In this document: positions 32,104-43,300 of the stretch, in pieces | How the letters are laid out: each line of letters opens with the position of its first letter | Position numbering within the stretch: position 1 is the stretch's first letter | Assembly (NCBI RefSeq): GCF_004358345.1 | Contig: NZ_CP037952.1 | Span: 4,092,001 to 4,156,000 of the forward strand | Length of the DNA stretch: 64,000 bases | Direction: 5' to 3' | From: Parashewanella spongiae | Lineage (GTDB): Bacteria > Pseudomonadota > Gammaproteobacteria > Enterobacterales > Shewanellaceae | Position numbers and translations under genes: made by a program | Notes under the pieces: generated by a model | Seen by the model: the letters and a program-made list of their open reading frames with translations, nothing else | Databases searched by the model: none | Told to the model about the DNA's origin: nothing

Positions 32104-32409
32104 AAGACGATTCCCTTTGTTTTTCTGATTACCCATTAAGCTCTGGCAAAGTTACTGTGGGTTAAATAACTCATTAAGAAGTTTAGTTACTATATCGTCA
32201 TACCCGCGTAGGCTGGTATCTAGTGTTTTTCGAAAAAACGAGAAAAGTATTAGACTCCATCCTTCGCTGAAGTGACGACAGAGTTCACTGAGCTTTGTAA
32301 GTAATCAGATAGTTTTTTTAATTAGTGAATATCATACCAGTATTCATATGCTTCACCAGCTTAAGTCAGGCAATATTCTTCTTTGACTTTGAAAATATCA
32401 AAAGCATAC

Positions 32410-32694
32410 TAGGGGCTGTTTATCTTTCGTGATTATTTTTGCAGCGATAAATTGGTCGTTTTATACAAGACAGAGCTTGCTTATTTGGTATTCCAAATAT
32501 GCAAGCGATAACGCAGCACCTTTGATTTAGAAAGAGCGACCAATTTACGCTCTCTCTTTTTTCGATGCTTTTGAGCGTTCACTGTTCTGTGTTGTAACCC
32601 GTTTACTTAGATGACTAAGCTTCACTGCTTACGCCTTGAACAGATAAACGCTCAAATAGCACAAAATTTAATCCTGAAAGATAAACAGACCCTA
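32410..32694 (+). repeat. Family A' element, short form
   Basis: TA-flanked; ends AGGGGCTGTTTATCTTTC and GAAAGATAAACAGACCCT. It lacks the B insert, so it shows the empty form of the A' composite at 23894. Confidence 0.8.
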
Positions 32695-32762
32695 GTACTA
32701 TTAGTCCAGTAGCATTTTAAAAAATCAAGCTATCAAATGCTATTGACCGGAATTCTAATTAA

Positions 32763-33155
32763 TACCAATTACAGTAATTAAATGCTCAACTCAGAGCTAT
32801 TATGTGCTCAAAGTGCAATCGAAATTGATGAAGACATAGTTGTTACCAACATACAAAGCTGTCGTTATTACATTGCTACGTTGAGACAGTTTTGCGTAGT
32901 AATTTGGACACATACAAGCTCCCGAAGGGTAAGGCTAAAGGGTTCCATTACTGCGTTACAAGCACTTGAATTATCCCGACAAAAGTACGAAGTGTGTTGA
33001 ACGCCAGTTTTGCATGTCGGTAGTCTAGTGCCTTTGCTTTTTCTATAGAAAGCCACTGGATACCAGCCTTCGCTGGTATGACAAAGATTGCTACTTTCTA
33101 AATCGCTAGCTCCCTTAGCTCTTATTGAGTGAGAGATTATTGCAATTAATTGTAT
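32763..33155. repeat. Family C repeat with a D element inserted (copy 3)
   Basis: Left end TACCAATTACAGTAATTAA; the right end is degenerate (TTGCAATTAATTGTATA). A D module, with the GGATACCAGCC-TTCG-CTGGTA hairpin, occupies about 33017-33115. Confidence 0.7.
33017..33115. repeat. Family D repeat (copy 1)
   Basis: Contains TAGTGCCTTTGCTTTTTCTA, the TACCAGCCTTCGCTGGTA hairpin and the end TTTCTAAATCGCTAGCTCCC. Nested in a C element. Confidence 0.65.
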
Positions 33156-34404
33156 AACTAGCAGCATGGAACGCACTCAATTTTGTAATGACAAAGAGTG
33201 GTACCTTATGAAGATTAACAATTGGGTAGTGATTATCATATTCACTATTTTTCCATGTTGCTTATTCGCAGCAAGCCCCGCATCTAATGCGCTTACCCAA
33301 AAACAAGAACCGGGTGGAAATCCTCTCGATGCTGACTTAGCCATCAATAATCCACACGAATATGCATGGAAACTATTTTTCTATTTAAACCGACAATCAC
33401 AAACTGGAGTTGCAGGCGTTCCTGATCCAGCTCAACATGGAATTAGTGACTATCAAGATGACATTCCAACGGTGTGGGAAAGTTGGGCAAATGAAACAGG
33501 CAGTATCTTCATTTTGCCTCGGCAAGCGAATACCAGTGAAGTTTTTCTTGAAAAAGGCACCAAGCCACTACCATGGGAGCAATTACCTAGAGATCATAAA
33601 CAACCAAAATTCCTTGAGCCATCATTATCATCCGCGCTCCCTAACACACCGTTGAGTAATTTTAGCCCACATTACGTTGCTCCAGAGGTCTCAACGTTAA
33701 ATGACTTCGAGGTTAGGATGAATCAGTCACTCTACAATCAAGTTCGTGATGATCACTTATATAGCGTTGAAAGTTTACAAGAAAAACTTAAAGCCATTCA
33801 AAGCGGTGAAGAAAATAATGCCATTGTTTTTAAAGACGATGCCAAGGAAATCAAAGCCGCTTGGGTTAAAATTACCGAAGAACAAAAAAATCAATATCAT
33901 TGGAGAATAATTAACACTACTGATGAGAATGGATCACATATCTCTGAACTATGGGGACTTGCGGCACTGCACATTATCACTAAAGATATTTCCAATTGGT
34001 TCTATTGCGATTTTGAACACAAAAGTTTAATCCCCCAAGAAGAAAAAGATGGTCGACCTTTAAAAGATCCCACTACCACGGGAATTACAGCAACTTTTGG
34101 TAAAAATGGCATTCGTGACGAAACGATAGGCACTAAATGGGAGAACTATCGTCTAAAAGGCGTCCAAACGGCATTTTTAGATAATACTGGACGACCAACT
34201 CGCCTAGGAAACACCTTAATTGAACCAAAAGATGAAGGTATTTCATCTTGTATGAGTTGTCATGCAAGCGCAAGCATCGGAAATAACACGAGGTTTTTAG
34301 GCCGAGGAATGCCTTTCCAAGCCTCACATATTCGGCCTCAACATATTAAAGGCTTACCCAACCCGAAAGATTTTCTCGATGAAAATGGCAAACTTCTCTA
34401 CTTA

Positions 34405-35698
34405 GGGATGCTGCGACTTAGGTTATACCGACGTATAATCCAAACAGAGTAATTTACGGTTGCAGCCAAATGTCTACTTCAATTTACCTTTCTAGTGAGT
34501 CCAAAAGGATAATTAAACTTGCATCCAGTAAACTTCATGGGATGGAGAAAAGAGTTTTTATGGCCGAAGTATCCAAAACCTTCTGCTGTGGGAGTCCACG
34601 CTTAACTGAAACAGAATTTGGCTGGTGTCGAAAGGCTGTTGCGCTTGGGCTTCATGAACAAGAAACGGGCTTCGAGTGTTTCGGAAACTATGACGGAAAA
34701 CCTCGAAGTGAAGTGAGTCAGCCTCAATTAGAAATAGATATTAGAGCGTTAGTAGATCCTGAATCGCAAGCCGACCCGAAGTTTAAAAATACGTTTGTGT
34801 ATACCCGAATTACAGCGAAAGGCGTCAGAAAAAAGTTAATTGAAGAAAAAGGCTGGCTACCTGAAGAATTACCTAAAGAAAGAACCATTAACGACATATT
34901 AAATCGACTGGGATACAGACTTCGACGAGTCCAAAAAACTAAACCCCAAAAAAAATTCCTCAAACAGACGCTATCTTTGAAAACGTAAACAAAATCAATA
35001 AAGAAACAACCGGTAATAAAAAAGTCATCCGTATTAGTATCGACTGTAAAGCGACAGTTAATGTTGGTGAGTATTCCCGTTACGGTAAATCTCGTAGTGC
35101 TGATGCTGTTCAAGCGTTGGATCATGATATGGAAATAAAAAAGAAAATGATCCCGTTCGGAATTCTTAACCTCGACAATGATCAACTTCATGTTTTTTAT
35201 GGCAACTCAAATAAAACAAGTGACTTCATTTGTGACGCACTTGAATGGTGGTGGGATTCAGTTAAAAGTGAAAATCTAGAAGTGGAAGAACTCATTATTT
35301 TTTCAGATAATGGTCCTGAAAATAGTGGCTGTCGTACTCAATACCTGTTTAGATTAGTAGCGTTTAGTGAACAATCGAAACTCAAGATTCGAAACGTCTA
35401 CTACCCGCCATACCACAGTAAGTACAACCCGATAGAACGAGTCTGGTCATCGTTAGAGAGGCATTGGAATGGCACATTACTGAGTACAGCCAAAACGGTA
35501 ATAGAATGGACAAAAACAATGACATGGAAAGCGATGAGCCCAGTAGTCAATTTAATTGATAAAATTTACTCAAAAGGAGTCAAGCTCAATAACAAAGAAA
35601 AAGAAGAGCTGGAAAGTAAAATAGTCAGAAATAGTGAATTACCAAAGTGGGATCTTACAATCACTCCAATTGCGGTAGATTTTTAAATGCTAGATCCC
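34405..35698 (+). mobile_element. DDE-transposase insertion sequence, copy 2 (IS630/ISAzo13-like)
   Basis: 1294 bp, apparently identical to the copy at 16725-18018. It is flanked by TTA on both sides (target duplication) and inserted in frame in the cytochrome gene. The identity of the two copies indicates recent transposition. Confidence 0.85.
34470..35686 (+). CDS. DDE transposase, two frames joined by -1 slippage (copy 2)
   Basis: Same organisation as the first copy. The 172-aa frame (34470-34988) carries the N-terminal domain; the -1 frame (from about 34943 to 35686) carries Asp, Asp and Glu of the DDE core. They are joined at the A8 run at 34948-34955. The protein sequences of the two copies agree throughout. 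Confidence 0.8.
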
Positions 35699-35878
35699 TT
35701 AGGTACTGACTTTTTATGGTCAATTCCATTTAGAGTACGATCTATCCATTCTAAAGATGAATAACCTGAGTTCTACGTAAGTAAAACTCTACAGTACAGC
35801 TAATTATGTGGACTTAAGCGTTCAGCGTTAATTGCTTAAAATAAAGCCGACTCTATTAATGCTAATTTCAGTACATTA

Positions 35879-36066
35879 TACCAATTACAGTAATTAATAT
35901 CTCACTCATCAAGAGCTAAAGGGTTTCAGTGCAATGCGCAAGCTCGGAGTACTATATCCCCTAACGGCCGCCATACAAAACTGGCGTTCAACGCACTTAG
36001 TGCTTTTGTCGGGATAATTCAAGTGCTTGTAACGTAGCAATGTAATAACGACATTTTTGTATGTCG
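35879..36066. repeat. Family C repeat, partial (copy 4)
   Basis: Left end TACCAATTACAGTAATTAA is present; the right half is replaced by a D element beginning near 36062. Confidence 0.65.
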
Positions 36067-36403
36067 GTAGTCTAGTGCCTTTGCTTTTTTCTATAAACCT
36101 AAATAAATCAGTTGGGAGCGTTCATATACGCAGAAAAAATTACTGATAGCAAGGCATGAATAGCAGCAAGTAGTGGTTCTACTTGCAAAATTTATAACGC
36201 AGCTAGCGGTGGTTTTGGCAAGTATATGAATGTTCAGCACTTACTTGATGGGTGAATTAGGGTTGTTTAGTTTTGTATTTAACTTCAATAGATTAAAGCT
36301 AAATTGTGCGTTCAACCGATTTATTTAGGATAAAAGTCACTGGATACCAGTCTTCGCTGGCATGATAAAGATTGGTACTTTCTAAATCGCTAGATCCCTT
36401 ACA
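36062..36403. repeat. Family D repeat split by a B hairpin (copy 2)
   Basis: D sequence TAGTCTAGTGCCTTTGC... runs to TTTTTCTATA, stops at the B element, and resumes with AAAAGTCACTGGATACCAG, ending in CGCTAGATCCC. Nested order: C, then D, then B. Confidence 0.65.
36098..36329. repeat. Family B hairpin repeat (copy 5)
   Basis: 232 bp; ends CCTAAATAAATCAGTTGG and TTCAACCGATTTATTTAGG. Inserted in a D element. Confidence 0.75.
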
Positions 36404-36440
36404 ATTTATCAACCATCGAAGACAAAGAATTGGAACGTGA

Positions 36441-39389
36441 ATGTGCAATCCCCTAGGCGCTGTCAGCTCAAATACTTCAATCGCTGCACAGTTAGACTTT
36501 CAGCCTCAGCAGGCAAACCTTGAATCAAACACCGTTGATATTGACGGTCAGTTGTTTAGGGTCAGCCTGCTTGGGCAATATGATGCATTCCTCAAATTTA
36601 TTCGTGATGAAGAAGTAACGAAAAACCACGCTGAACTGGAGTTAACGGATAATGTAGCGAAGTTACCAGGAGCAAATTTTGATGAAAAATTAACAGGCGT
36701 GATAATGCGGGCTGAGCAACAAGGGAAGGCCATTCTAGCTCGGGACACCAAAGGCAGGGAGGATTATTTTGCGCGACTCGAAAAATTAAAGACGCATATT
36801 ATTGGTCAGGTCAATTTCGCTCAACAATTACCGGATGATGCCTTACTTTTTCTTGTTGAATTTTCAAACAGGCTTGACGAAATGAGACTCTGGCCTGAGT
36901 CACAGCAACTGCTTCATCTCGGTGCCTTTCCTATGGCGGTTGAAAGCGAAGGTGAATGGCGGTGCATAGACGGTCTTCGAATTCGTTTGGATTTGTGTGA
37001 TAGGCCATCGACAACGATTTTTAATTTATTGTGTCGGGATCAAATGAGTGACGCATTACTGAAGTTAACTTCAAAGGTTAAGTCTGCCAATCGTGTACAT
37101 TTAGCGGCGGCGGTGCCTTGGGTGCTTACGGGGATTGACTCTCAGAAAGACACTCATTTTAAGTTACCGCTGCACGACCTGTGTGCGTCAGATATTTATG
37201 ATTTACTTCTCACTGCTCCAGAAGATTATCACCGCCGTTTATTGAGCAGTATTGACGATTATATGGAATTATCTCAGCAGGTATTATCTCTGAAAGAGCA
37301 ATACCTTCAGTATGAGAATGATAATCTGCTAATGGAAATGGATGGCATAGTTGAACGATTAAAGGGAAATGCTTGGACTGCGTTATTAAAACTGGCTCCT
37401 AACCATTTTTATGATGGAAGCCAGACAAGAGAGAGTATCAGTAATGAGATTTCAAAGCGTATTCACACAAACCAGCAGCTAACACATTTTTTAAAAAGTG
37501 CATTTACACCGGAAAAGCCTGAGCTAACGGATTACACTGACAATGTCAGCCACTGGTGTGAAAAACTTTATTGTGGTGATTTTTGTGCGTTGGCAGCACT
37601 GGTTGTTTACTGTCTTCCCGTGCTTGATAAACGTCCGTTGATGATGTGTTTATTGTCACATACATGGCAGAGGCTCTACAGTGATACGTTATGTAGGCAC
37701 CTTGAACAGTTAAAAGTTCAGTCGGAGTTTGTCACTGTTTGGAGTAAGCAAATTGTTGAGCGATTAACTGAATTTAATGCAAAATACGATGATGTAGTAG
37801 AAAAATACCTGAATAACAGAGAGTGTTGGCAAACCTTACCGTTAAACCGTAAACAAGACTTATTGCAGCAGTGCATCTCAGGCGGCGTCAGTTTTTCTAC
37901 AATACAGGCGCTTCGTAACTCTGGAGCAGATGAGGTGCATTTAAATTCACTTGATTGGCGAGCTTGGGTAAATTCAAGAGACTGGCCAAAATTAATTCAT
38001 TTATTGAGTCATCAGGTTAATTTCAATGAGGTAATACATTACTCTTTACCAATCCTTAAAAATGATAATCAACTGTTGCATATCGCAGCGTACTTTGGGC
38101 GAGCGGATGTGGTGGAAGCATTATTGAAGACTCAGGGTATTGAGGTTAATAACGCTAACGAAAACGGGTATACGCCACTGCATGCGGCTTGCCGTCTTGG
38201 TAAGGAGAAAGTGGTGAAGGCACTGCTGAATTATAAGGGGCAGAACCCTGAAGCTGACATCGGGCTGACTAGGGAGCATTCAGAAACTAAGAATACGCCA
38301 CTGCATTCGGCTTGCATTGCCGGTTACGATGGTGTGGTGAAGTTACTGCTGAATTATAAGGGGCAGAAGGCTGAAATCGTGCTAACCAGGGAGCATTCAA
38401 TATATAAAAATACGCTACTGCATGAGGCTTGTATCGCCGGTCATGATGGTGTGGTGAAGGTGTTGCTGGATTATAAAGGGCTGCACCCAAAGGTCGATAT
38501 CGGGCTAACCAAGGGGCATCCAAAATCTAAGAGTACGCCATTGCATGATACTTGTATCAATGGTCATGATGCTGTGGTGAAGGCATTGCTGGATTATAAA
38601 GGGCTGAACCCTAAGGTCGATATAGGGCTAACCAAGGAGCATCCAATATCTAAGAGTACGCCATTGTATGAGACTTGTATTAATGGTCATAATGCTGTGG
38701 TAAAGGCACTGCTGAATTATAAGGTGCTGAACCCAGAGGCTGATATCGGGCTGAGCAGAGAGCATTTAACATATAAAAGTACGCCACTACATGCTGCCTG
38801 CAACCTTGGTAAAGAAAAGGTGGTGAAGGTACTGCTGGATTATAAGGGGCAGTACCCTAATGCCTATATCGGGCTAGCAAAAGTCCACTCCAACATCCCT
38901 AATACGCCACTGTATGAGGCTTGTGTCACCGGTCATGATGGCGTGGTGAAGGTATTTATGGATTATAAGGGGCTGCACCCTAAGGCCGATATCGGACTAA
39001 CCAAGGAGCATCCAATAACTAAGGGGACGCCACTGTATGATGCTTGTATCGCCGGTCATGATGGCGTGGTGAAAATACTGTTGGATTATAAGGGGCAGCA
39101 CCCTAATGCCGATATAGGGCTAACCAGAAAGCATTCAAAATATAAAGATACGCCATTGCATGCGGCTTGCTGTCTTGGTAAAGAGAAGGTGGTGAAGGTA
39201 CTACTGGATTATTTATCCATACATCCGATAGATTCTATTCGATTGTTTAGTAAGGAATTTGTAATGTCACCGCTAAAACTGGCAAGTAGATGTAAGCATG
39301 AGGTTGTAGCTACTCTCATACTCAAATGGAAAGGTATTGAGCTGGTGTCCACAAAAGATAAAATAAGTGTGTTCTTTGCGAAAAAATAA
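36441..39389 (+). CDS. Ankyrin-repeat protein, 982 residues
   Basis: ATG start; GGAA lies 8 bases upstream. The first ~530 residues are a helical domain I do not recognise. From about residue 545 to 945 there are eleven ankyrin-type units. The TPLHAAC-x-GKEKVVKALL core is typical, but most units are 41 residues instead of the usual 33. The extra eight come from a conserved loop (ADIGLTxEHxxxK) after each helix pair. Units 3-9 are very similar to each other, so the array grew by recent tandem duplication. Ankyrin repeats bind proteins. In host-associated bacteria such proteins are often effectors, but nothing here shows secretion. No operon partner; repeats lie on both sides. Confidence 0.9.
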   Translation: MCNPLGAVSSNTSIAAQLDFQPQQANLESNTVDIDGQLFRVSLLGQYDAFLKFIRDEEVTKNHAELELTDNVAKLPGANFDEKLTGVIMRAEQQGKAILARDTKGREDYFARLEKLKTHIIGQVNFAQQLPDDALLFLVEFSNRLDEMRLWPESQQLLHLGAFPMAVESEGEWRCIDGLRIRLDLCDRPSTTIFNLLCRDQMSDALLKLTSKVKSANRVHLAAAVPWVLTGIDSQKDTHFKLPLHDLCASDIYDLLLTAPEDYHRRLLSSIDDYMELSQQVLSLKEQYLQYENDNLLMEMDGIVERLKGNAWTALLKLAPNHFYDGSQTRESISNEISKRIHTNQQLTHFLKSAFTPEKPELTDYTDNVSHWCEKLYCGDFCALAALVVYCLPVLDKRPLMMCLLSHTWQRLYSDTLCRHLEQLKVQSEFVTVWSKQIVERLTEFNAKYDDVVEKYLNNRECWQTLPLNRKQDLLQQCISGGVSFSTIQALRNSGADEVHLNSLDWRAWVNSRDWPKLIHLLSHQVNFNEVIHYSLPILKNDNQLLHIAAYFGRADVVEALLKTQGIEVNNANENGYTPLHAACRLGKEKVVKALLNYKGQNPEADIGLTREHSETKNTPLHSACIAGYDGVVKLLLNYKGQKAEIVLTREHSIYKNTLLHEACIAGHDGVVKVLLDYKGLHPKVDIGLTKGHPKSKSTPLHDTCINGHDAVVKALLDYKGLNPKVDIGLTKEHPISKSTPLYETCINGHNAVVKALLNYKVLNPEADIGLSREHLTYKSTPLHAACNLGKEKVVKVLLDYKGQYPNAYIGLAKVHSNIPNTPLYEACVTGHDGVVKVFMDYKGLHPKADIGLTKEHPITKGTPLYDACIAGHDGVVKILLDYKGQHPNADIGLTRKHSKYKDTPLHAACCLGKEKVVKVLLDYLSIHPIDSIRLFSKEFVMSPLKLASRCKHEVVATLILKWKGIELVSTKDKISVFFAKK
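38170..39200. repeat. Tandem ~123-bp repeats (41-residue ankyrin units)
   Basis: About nine near-identical 123-bp units (one is 117 bp), in frame, in the 3' third of the ankyrin gene. Confidence 0.85.
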
Positions 39390-39498
39390 AAACTGTAAGC
39401 GAGTGAAGATGGCGTCCCCCACTCGCCTATAACTATTAATGCGAGCATAATGGAATGATTTTTAAGTAAAAACTTATGTCAAAAATAATTTAAGTGAC

Positions 39499-39796
39499 TA
39501 GGGTCTGTTGATCTTTCGTGATTGTTTTTGCAAAGATAAATTGGTTATTTTATGCAAGGCAGAGTTTGTGAGGTTTGGTTATTATCGACATACAAAACTG
39601 TCGTTACTTCGTTTCCAAATAAGAAAACGATAACGCAGCAGAAATGACCAATTTACGCCGTCTTAGATGCTTTTGAGCATTCACTATTCTGTGTTGTAAC
39701 CAGCTCACTTAGATGGCTAAGCATCACTGCTCACGCCTTGAACAGATAAATGCTCAAATAGCACAAAATTTAATCCTGAAAGATCAACAGACCCTA
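39499..39796 (+). repeat. Family A element, short uninterrupted form
   Basis: TA-GGGTCTGTTGATCTTTC to GAAAGATCAACAGACCC-TA, about 298 bp, without the B insert. It serves as the empty-site reference for the A elements at 9614 and 16025. Confidence 0.85.
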
Positions 39797-39925
39797 GGGT
39801 TCTAGCGATTTATAAAGTACCAATCTTTGTCATGCCAGCGAAGGCTGGTATCCAGTGACTTTCATAGAAAAAAGCAAAGACACTAGACTACCGACATGCA
39901 AAGCTGTCGTTACTTCGTTTCCAGC
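39797..39925. repeat. Family D repeat (copy 3)
   Basis: Starts GGGTTCTAGCGATTTATAAAG, with the CCAGCGAAGGCTGG hairpin; ends near CTGTCGTTACTTCGTTTCC. The rest of 39926-40214 holds a short module (GAGAACTCATCGG...TTTCTTCCGCAACTTTCC) that recurs near 52065-52100 and 54458-54500. Confidence 0.65.
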
Positions 39926-40214
39926 CTGAGCTGGAGCGACGAGAACTCATCGGTATACCAGACATTGAGCTCATCCATTAAAAAAACAAAATTAATGAAT
40001 ACTTACTCATTTTTTCGTTGTGAAAATGTTCATATTAGTTAATTTTAAGTAAAACATAGATAAAAAGTGATTTCTTATTGACCCTTGACCACATAACTAT
40101 TCCGTGTGCACAATGTCAGGCATACTTTCTTCCGCAACTTTCCTTAAGCAATTACAACGCTGAAAAAATTCATACAGAATTGCCTTTATTTTTATGCTGG
40201 AAAACTCGGAATTA

Positions 40215-40268
40215 TACCAATTACAGTAATTAATCTCTCACTCAGCAAGAGATAAAGGTTTTCAGTAC
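40215..40268. repeat. Family C repeat fragment (copy 5)
   Basis: Only the left end (TACCAATTACAGTAATTAA plus CTCACTCAGCAAGAGATAAA) is present. Confidence 0.6.
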
Positions 40269-40340
40269 AAAATGGGTAATCAGGTAAATTTATCCAGAAA
40301 ACGATCACCTTGATGTTATGAATGTTGAGATAACGTGTAA

Positions 40341-43300
40341 TCACAAACAATCCATTACGGAGAGCTCGTCCTCATGGTTCGCGACATTTTTAAGTGAAAT
40401 GGTTTTTTGCTGGATATCATATGCATTATCTAGTTGTTTGACTAACCTACTATCGACATCACTGCTTATTTTGCTCAGCATAATTGTTAACTCTGAGAGG
40501 GTGAACTCCTCAATGCGGGCTAACAGCACCTCAACGTCTTCTGCACCCAGTTGAGGCTTATCTAAAATTGGGTTGGGGTTTGCTTCAGGCGGTAAATCTA
40601 CAAATAAACTTCTGGCCCATTCCTCATCAAACTCACTTAATTGCACAGGCTGATTATCCTTGCTTACCGAGGGAGTATTCAAAAAGTCATCGCCATCCAT
40701 TAAAGACAAAATTGCCTCCTCTTCACCATCTTGGCTGACACTCGTTTCCATAGGCTCATGCTCTTGCGCCGTGTCACTCGTTGTTGCACTATCGTGATGC
40801 CATGAAACGAGCGGTATGTTTTGGTACTGCACGGATGAACTTAATCTCTCTCTTAATTCGCTAGGTATGTCGGCGAGGGAATATTTCTCAACGAGCGCTT
40901 TTACTGTAGGAGTGCTCAAAGAGTCTGCATAATACACAAGATTGCGGCGGACTTTCTGGTTCAAGGGCAAGCCTTTTTGCACACACTTTTCGATGATGCC
41001 CAAATTAAGCCAACTTTCCTGCTCTACTTCCGTGTTGATTGTGGCTGTTGACGTTTGCTTTTGTGATAACCGTTCCTCTCGTCGTGTAACGTAAGTACTG
41101 ACAACTCTTTGTTCATTGCTGTCAGCAAACTCAACCGGAAAGTCACTACTTAATGTATCAATAAACAAAGAAAGCTCATCGGCAGACCAGTTGCGGATAG
41201 TGATACTTTTTGGACTACTTTGGCTTAACTGAGGAAATGGCAGCTCAATCACTTCCTCATCAATATTGAGCAGCGTCATTTGTGCTTGAGTTATATGATA
41301 AGGAGTCGGGGCGCTGGCAAAGGATAAGCTGAACCAATAACAAAAAAGTACCATGGGGCAATCTGTTTTTTTTGCTAGTGTATCAATGCATAATGTGACC
41401 CCTTTATCTGTATTCATACTGTCGGAAGATACACTAAACGTCACAGCATTTAATGTTGTAGGATGCTTTACTGGCAAGACTAACCCTCTGGTGACCAGCC
41501 CAAAATTCAGTGTGTTCATGGTTTTTACTTTGGGTTTTCCTGTTGTGTTTAGATACTGACCGTAATCTTTCCCTGCTAAGCAAAGGGTATAAAACTTCTT
41601 AGCTGGTAATGACATTGATAATTGATATAGGTCATTAGCAGTACTGAACACTTGGCATAACACCCCGCAACAGTTGGTATCGTTAATCAATCTCTTAGTT
41701 TCAGGCGTAGGTGAAAGCAGGCAGGCCGCAATTAAATACGCCTGAACCTGATTCACATTTTCATCCTCAACGCCCTTTAGGACGACCGGATACAATGTCT
41801 TATCCCATTGTTCTAATGTGGGACGTGAGCGAGTTACCCTACAAAAACGGAAGTAATGGCTTACACTCTCATGGCTCTGACGTTTCAAGTCGAGCGCACT
41901 GGATAGGATGGTTTTATTGAGTGGTTGACTGAGCAATCCTTCCCAGCGGGAGGATTCACTCACTTTCTTAGCGCTCATCGGGCGGTTTCCCTCTGGGCAA
42001 GGCGCATTTGCAAAGAACAATTTTAATCCCAGCTGACCGTTAGCAAAACTGATTTTACCGAGAACGCTCAATATCCCTTGATGGCTTTCTATTGCGCATG
42101 GAAACGTCAACCCCGTTATTTTTTTCGTGCTCAACGAGCAGTAGTTACGCAATTTCATAAGCATCTCAGGCTCACCTTTAATGGCCAATGCTAACGCTTT
42201 TAGCGATGTTAACTCATCATCGTTATCGCAAAAGTGAGTGAGCAGTTTGGCGACGGGTGAGCAGGAAAAAGCTTTTTCCACAGCTTTAAGAGATGATTGT
42301 TTCCACTCTTGAATGCAGAGTTGCAGTAGTTGATCGTCGGGTTGACCATCAATGCTTAATAAAGAAAGTAGGTGAGTTACCTCACCCTGTTTCGGCGGCA
42401 GAGGGAAAATCGAAAAAACACAAGCTAGACTGATAAGGTGGATTCTACCATTTTGCTGCAATGCAGGATTTTCAAGCAAGCAAAACCAGCCATCGGCATC
42501 ATCAGGTCGACTCATCACCTTAACTAATAACAACCTATACAAGGGCAGATTTAACGTGCCGTCCTCCTGCAGTTGTGGCAGTTTCAGCAACTCAATAAAG
42601 CGCGTCATCGTCGCTTTATTAGGCAGACCGCAGCAATGAAATATCGACGACAGGGATTTGAACACCGGGAGGTTTAATTTGCCACCTTCCTGCAGTTGCG
42701 GCAGTTGCAGCAGCTCAATAAAGCGCTTCAGTGCCACTTCGTCAGGCAGACCACGGCCATCAAATATCGACGACAGGGATTTGAGCAGCGGCAGGTTTAA
42801 TCTGCCGCCCTCCTGCAGCTGCGGTAATTCCAGAAGCTCAATAAAACGCCTCATCGCTGTTTCGTCAGGCAGGCCGCAGCCATTAAATATCGACGACAGG
42901 GATTTGAGCAGCGGCAAGTTTAATCTGCCGGCCTCCTGCAACTGTGGCAGTTGTAGCAAATAAATAAAACGTGTCATTACCTTTGCGTCAGGCAGACCAT
43001 GACCATGAAATATCGACGACAGAGATTTTAGCCGCGGCAGGCTTAATCTGCCGCCCTCCTGTAGCTGCGGTAATTCCAACAGCTTAAGAAAGCGTACCAT
43101 TGCCTTTTCGTCAGGCAAACCACGGCCATCAAATATCGACGACAGGGATTTGAACAACGGCAGACTTAATCTTCCGCCCTCCTGTAGCTGCGGCAGTTCG
43201 AGCAGCTTAATAAAGTGCGCCATTTCCACTTCATCAGGCAGACCGCGGCCACTAAATATCGATGACAGGGATTTGAACAGCGGCAGACTTAATCTTCCGC

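Larger units (their letters stand above)
33208..35764 (+). pseudogene. c-type cytochrome family protein, interrupted by an IS
   Basis: Start chosen at ATG 33208, giving a clear signal peptide (KINNWVVIIIFTIFPCCLFAAS) for export to the periplasm; an upstream ATG at 33166 lies within repeat-flanking DNA. About 400 residues later there is one heme-binding CxxCH (SSCMSCHAS). The reading is cut after LLYLG by the 1294-bp IS at 34405. If the IS and one TTA repeat are removed, the frame continues TDFLWSIPFRVRSIHSKDE and stops at 35762-35764, so the gene was complete (about 430 residues) before insertion. The present truncated product keeps the heme site and could retain function. The exact role is unknown; an electron-transfer role is inferred from the heme motif. 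Confidence 0.75.

Noticed and set aside
32104-32136. ATG 32136 as tdk start
   Set aside because: It would add 11 residues absent from the family; TTG 32103 has a strong ribosome site and gives the usual N-terminus.
32782-33000. Short frames inside C repeats (also 45556-45783)
   Set aside because: Frames run through palindromic repeat DNA, are not conserved between copies, and lack ribosome sites.
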